Source: CAVQRC01 sp963715045 (GTDB lineage Bacteria > Planctomycetota > Planctomycetia > Pirellulales > Lacipirellulaceae). Taken from it: a DNA stretch of 64,000 nt. The notes below the pieces were generated by a model. That model worked only from the letters and a program-made list of their open reading frames with translations. It did no database searches and was not told the origin of the DNA. Location: the NCBI GenBank assembly GCA_963715045.1, contig CAVQRC010000006.1, forward strand, positions 124,001 to 188,000. The letters run 5' to 3'. Each line of letters opens with the position of its first letter. Positions within the stretch are counted from its first letter, which is position 1. A program made the translations under genes and the position numbers. This document shows positions 61,285 through 64,000 of this stretch, piece after piece.

Positions 61285-62283
61285 TCAACCACCGATGCGG
61301 CGGATCGCCTGGAGAGCCTGTTCGTGAAGATGGCCATTGGTGGCGAGAACCCCGCGGTTTCCCGCCAGCGTTCGACCACGGGAGAAGTCGAGCGGGCGGC
61401 CGCTCAAGTCGCTCACGCGGCCACCGGCTTCCTCGACAACGATTGACCCGGCTGCTTGATCCCAGATCTTCTCGCGGTAATCTGGCCGATTCGCGGACAG
61501 GAAACGCACCAGCAGGTCACCCTCGCCGGCGGCCAGCAGAGCATACTTTGCCTGACTATCCATTGGCACGTCGGATCCTCCAATTCCGAAGGCGGCCCGG
61601 AATTCTCCGATGGTTCCCGTATTCGTATGGGCCGCTTCGACGCTTCTCAGCAGACGGGCCTCGGCCGGTTCAACGCGATCCGAAACGCTCAGTCGGTTCG
61701 AACTGCCACCGCGCAACGGCTGACACCAGGTTCCGCCGCCTCGTGTGGCCGCGACCAGACTCCCTTCCCCGCCGCGAACCGGTTGGCTGCCACGCTCCAG
61801 TTCCGGGCATGCGAGGACACCGAGAATCACCTGCCCGGAGACGATTTTCGCGATCGCTACGGCGTACTGATCGCCGCGGAGAAAGCCCTTGGTGCCGTCG
61901 ATCGGGTCGAGTGTCCAGAACGGCCCCGCCGGCTCAGACGCGCCGAAATCAATCAGATCGCAAACCGCGGTGGCGTCAACGTCGTCGAGTCGCGGTGCCA
62001 GAAAACGCGTGATCTCTTCGAGCGTGGTTCGGGCATCGTTCGTTGGTGACGTTCGCAGGTCGGCAGCCGATTCTTCGCCGACCAAGCAGATGTCACCCAG
62101 GGCCTCACGGAGGCGTCGGGCAACGAGCGCCTGCGCGGCGAAGTCGGCAATCGTGACCGGAGACCGATCCCCTTTCGTGAGAGCCGGTGAAACAAGCTCG
62201 CCCTGGATCGTGCGAACCAGCTCGGCCGCCTCGCGGGCGGCTTCGATTGCGATCTCGATTTCAGCAGTTTCGGAAGCAGGCAT
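61285..62283 (-). CDS. 3'(2'),5'-bisphosphate nucleotidase (HAL2/CysQ-like)
   Basis: This inositol-monophosphatase-superfamily enzyme most likely removes the 3' phosphate from PAP or PAPS, a by-product of sulfur assimilation. The 332-residue product has the metal motifs VGEESAADL (residues about 66-74), WTLDPIDGTKGFLRGDQYAV near 121 and WDQAAGSIVVEEAGGRVSD near 274. The GTKGFLRG form and length are closer to eukaryotic-type HAL2 than to inositol monophosphatase, which favours the nucleotidase call. It lies between two repeat remnants and the tRNA-Gln gene. No sulfur-assimilation gene is near. Confidence 0.87.
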   Translation of the reverse strand: MPASETAEIEIAIEAAREAAELVRTIQGELVSPALTKGDRSPVTIADFAAQALVARRLREALGDICLVGEESAADLRTSPTNDARTTLEEITRFLAPRLDDVDATAVCDLIDFGASEPAGPFWTLDPIDGTKGFLRGDQYAVAIAKIVSGQVILGVLACPELERGSQPVRGGEGSLVAATRGGGTWCQPLRGGSSNRLSVSDRVEPAEARLLRSVEAAHTNTGTIGEFRAAFGIGGSDVPMDSQAKYALLAAGEGDLLVRFLSANRPDYREKIWDQAAGSIVVEEAGGRVSDLSGRPLDFSRGRTLAGNRGVLATNGHLHEQALQAIRRIGG

Positions 62284-62386
62284 GAAGTCGAATCTCGGAG
62301 AGCGACCGCCTCGAATACGGAGCTTCGCTGGTCGGCGGGCGGGTGAAGCTGGATCGGCGAGGGCGGAGAAGAGATGGCAAGCTGAG

Positions 62387-62457
62387 CTACCCGGCTAGGA
62401 CTCGAACCTAGACTAAGGGAGTCAAAGTCCCTGGTGCTGCCATTACACTACCGGGTA
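62387..62457 (-). tRNA. tRNA-Gln (anticodon TTG)
   Basis: On the minus strand a 7-bp acceptor stem (TACCCGG with CCGGGTA), an AGGGA/TCCCT anticodon stem with loop CTTTGAC giving anticodon TTG, and a T-arm with GGTTCGAGTCC can be folded. The length is 71 bases. The discriminator base is G and CCA is not encoded. The loop and anticodon match tRNA-Gln reading CAA. Confidence 0.9.
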
Positions 62458-62505
62458 ATGCGGGGTGGGCGGGTAATGCGGGGTGGGTGACATTCCTCTG
62501 GCAGC

Positions 62506-63174
62506 CTAGCGGGATTCAGGTCGATTGGCAACGGAAAATGAAATCTGTTCCAACTCGATGGCGAGGTCCACGCCCACGGAACTGATGTTTTCTGGCAAGG
62601 ACAGCGTGACCGGGGCGAAGTTCACGACTCCCGCAACGCCAGCGGCAACGACTTGCTCTGCCACGGTCTGGGCGGCAACTGCCGGTACCGCGATCATGGC
62701 GATTTGAATCCCCTCGCTCGCGACGACGCTTGGCAAATCCGCCATGTGGTGAATAAGCACGCCTTCCACGATCTTGCCGATCGAGGGGCCATCCACGTCG
62801 AATGCCGCCTTGAAGTCAAACCCCTGCCGAGCAAAGCCTCGATAGCCCAGCAGCGCCCGTCCCAGGTTACCCACGCCGATCAACGCCACGTTCCAAGTCT
62901 GGTCGGTACCGAGGATTCGGCGAATTGCGGTTTGCAGTTCGTCGCACCGATAGCCGATCCCGGGATGTCCAAAATGGCCGAAGTAGGCCAGATCTTTGCG
63001 AACCTGTGCGTCGGTGAAACCGAGCAATTGACCGAGTTGATGAGAACTGGTCGTCTGGTTTCCCGTACGAGCCAGATGCTGCAACTCGCGAAGATAAAGG
63101 CTCAACCTGCCCACGACAGCTTTGGGCACGGTGGCAGGATCGGGGGGTGGGGTCTGACGCTTCGCGGCGCACAT
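62506..63174 (-). CDS. rex: Redox-sensing transcriptional repressor Rex
   Basis: Rex senses the NADH/NAD+ ratio and represses respiratory and fermentative genes. The 222-residue product has an N-terminal winged helix (VVGRLSLYLRELQHL, residues about 20-34, and SSHQLGQLLGFTDAQVRKDLAYFG near 44-67) and a C-terminal Rossmann domain with VALIGVGNLGRALLGY near 95. These are followed by FDVDGPSIGK and IAMIAVPAVAAQ. The length is normal. Neighbouring genes are not obvious Rex targets. I saw no exact Rex operator near its own start. Confidence 0.93.
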   Translation of the reverse strand: MCAAKRQTPPPDPATVPKAVVGRLSLYLRELQHLARTGNQTTSSHQLGQLLGFTDAQVRKDLAYFGHFGHPGIGYRCDELQTAIRRILGTDQTWNVALIGVGNLGRALLGYRGFARQGFDFKAAFDVDGPSIGKIVEGVLIHHMADLPSVVASEGIQIAMIAVPAVAAQTVAEQVVAAGVAGVVNFAPVTLSLPENISSVGVDLAIELEQISFSVANRPESR

Positions 63175-63766
63175 GGGTCCAGGATGAAAGGTGCGGTCAT
63201 GTCCGCCAGCAAGTCAGGTGCTCGGGCCGTCCGAGTCGAGCACTCAGTCCGTCCGCAACCCACATGACAGCGGTCCTCCGCCGGTTGAACTTCCGCTGAT
63301 TCCTCGCAGTCCTGCAACGCGTTACGACAGCAGCGTCGGCGGCCTTGTCTGGCGGGTTCTGAAGAGATTGCCGCCAGCTGTTGCTAGAGCCGGTATCGTA
63401 CTCTAGCGTCCGCGGGTGCCAGGTAGCAAGTCGTTTGCTCTCAGGGGATACCGCTCCCCAGACATCCTCTGCAAGGGAGACGTCTCCCGACCTCCCCTCT
63501 CCGTATCTCCGCATCACGCTGCGTAATCCGAACCCCGATTCACTCGGGATTGGCCCCCGTGGCAATTCGGGTTTGGGGATTGGGGAGCCACGCGTCGACT
63601 GTAAAGACAGCGTGATGTAGGAGCAATGGGTTAACGGCGAAAAATACGCAGACGAGTTAATGTGCGTTGAGTGTATGGGACGACTTAAGAAGAGACGGCC
63701 CTACGTCCGTTTTGACCAGGCCCCCCCCGAGAACTTACGAGAGAAGTACTAAAGGAGGCGAAAGAG
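63175..63766. other. Intergenic region upstream of the YTV gene
   Basis: About 590 bases without a convincing gene separate the divergent rex and YTV genes. A loose inverted repeat pairs AATCCGAACCCCGA (near 63526) with TCGGGTTTGGGGATT (near 63567). A run of C lies at 63721-63728. The region must contain the promoter of the YTV gene, but no clear boxes stand out. Confidence 0.5.
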
Positions 63767-64000
63767 ATGAGAGCCCTTTTGGGAGTGCCGATTCTCGCCG
63801 CCCTGGCTTTGGCGTTTGCCCCCACGGCAGCTGAAGCCGGATACTGTGGCGCGGCTCGGTATGGTTGCTGTGTCCCGTGTGCAGGCGCGGGAGGTGCGGC
63901 AGCGTGTGAGTGCCACACGGTAATGCGAACTTGTCGCAAAGTCGTGTGGGAGAAGCAGCAGGTAACCTGCTACAAGACCTGCTTCGATCGTGTGCCCGAG
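63767..64000 (+). CDS. YTV-type cysteine-rich wall protein, N-terminal fragment
   Basis: From ATG 63767, with a perfect AGGAGG upstream, 78 codons are visible before the right edge. A signal peptide (LLGVPILAALALAFAPTAAEA) is followed by GYCGAARYGCCVPCAG and then CECHTVMRTCRKVVWEKQQV and TCYKTCFDRVPE. The Cys-X-Lys-Thr-Cys and Lys/Glu-rich pattern matches the start of planctomycete YTV proteins, abundant cysteine-rich proteins of the cell wall, probably cross-linked by disulfides. The Tyr-Thr-Val repeats themselves would lie beyond the edge. The strong ribosome-binding site suggests high expression. Confidence 0.75.
   Translation, partial: MRALLGVPILAALALAFAPTAAEAGYCGAARYGCCVPCAGAGGAAACECHTVMRTCRKVVWEKQQVTCYKTCFDRVPE

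Overview
The window is a 64 kb piece of a planctomycete chromosome, most likely Pirellulales or a relative. This rests on gene families largely confined to that phylum: a PSCyt1/DUF1549/DUF1553 gene next to a DUF1501 gene (45-49.5 kb), a DUF1598 protein (5.4-7.1 kb), a LEPR-XLL/dockerin/PEP-CTERM exported protein (26.7-30.8 kb) and a YTV-type cysteine-rich wall protein at the right edge. Base composition looks uniformly G+C-rich, except for a short A+T-richer stretch near 59.7-59.9 kb.

Layout. 0-7 kb: end of an M20 peptidase, serS, a phosphoglucosamine mutase-type gene, an ApbE flavinyltransferase, DedA and DUF1598. 7.4-8 kb: a cysteine-rich secreted protein. 8.4-22.8 kb: a long plus-strand housekeeping run with purA, uppS, cdsA, phoH, a 7TM-HD hydrolase, ybeY, a CorC-type CBS protein, recO, a TPR lipoprotein, lptE, folP, proA and an isolated fliM. 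22.8-31.3 kb: an accessory surface-protein region with a decayed multidomain gene, a large LEPR-XLL protein and a remnant of a POMP-repeat protein. 31.3-37.2 kb (minus): a dicarboxylate symporter with an inserted soluble domain, a GH29 fucosidase, an unusual LLSGNE-repeat protein and cstA. 37.4-39.9 kb: trxB and asnS. 40.6-44.9 kb: a four-gene cassette of a coiled-coil protein, a membrane-anchored formylglycine-generating-enzyme-like (FGE-like) protein, a zinc-ribbon GTPase and a GAP1-like protein, which resembles GTPase-based bacterial conflict systems and is the most interesting locus here. 45-50.6 kb: the PSD1/DUF1501 pair, then a PAS/zinc-knuckle sensor overlapping a receiver-only regulator. 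50.7-59.3 kb (minus): carA, an aminotransferase, a SurA-like PPIase and the classic rpsB-tsf-pyrH-frr block. 59.9-64 kb: a receiver-less sigma-54 activator, a HAL2-like nucleotidase, tRNA-Gln, rex and the start of the YTV gene.

How the genes fit together. Translation (serS, asnS, rpsB, tsf, frr, tRNA-Gln, ybeY), nucleotide and cofactor synthesis (purA, pyrH, carA, folP, proA) and envelope biogenesis (uppS, cdsA, glmM-like, lptE, TPR lipoprotein, SurA-like) dominate. Two families of dispersed intergenic repeats lie between operons. At least ten single-base frameshifts interrupt otherwise well-conserved genes, including the essential serS; insertions and deletions both occur. Many of these are probably assembly or sequencing errors, so several broken genes here are likely intact in the organism.
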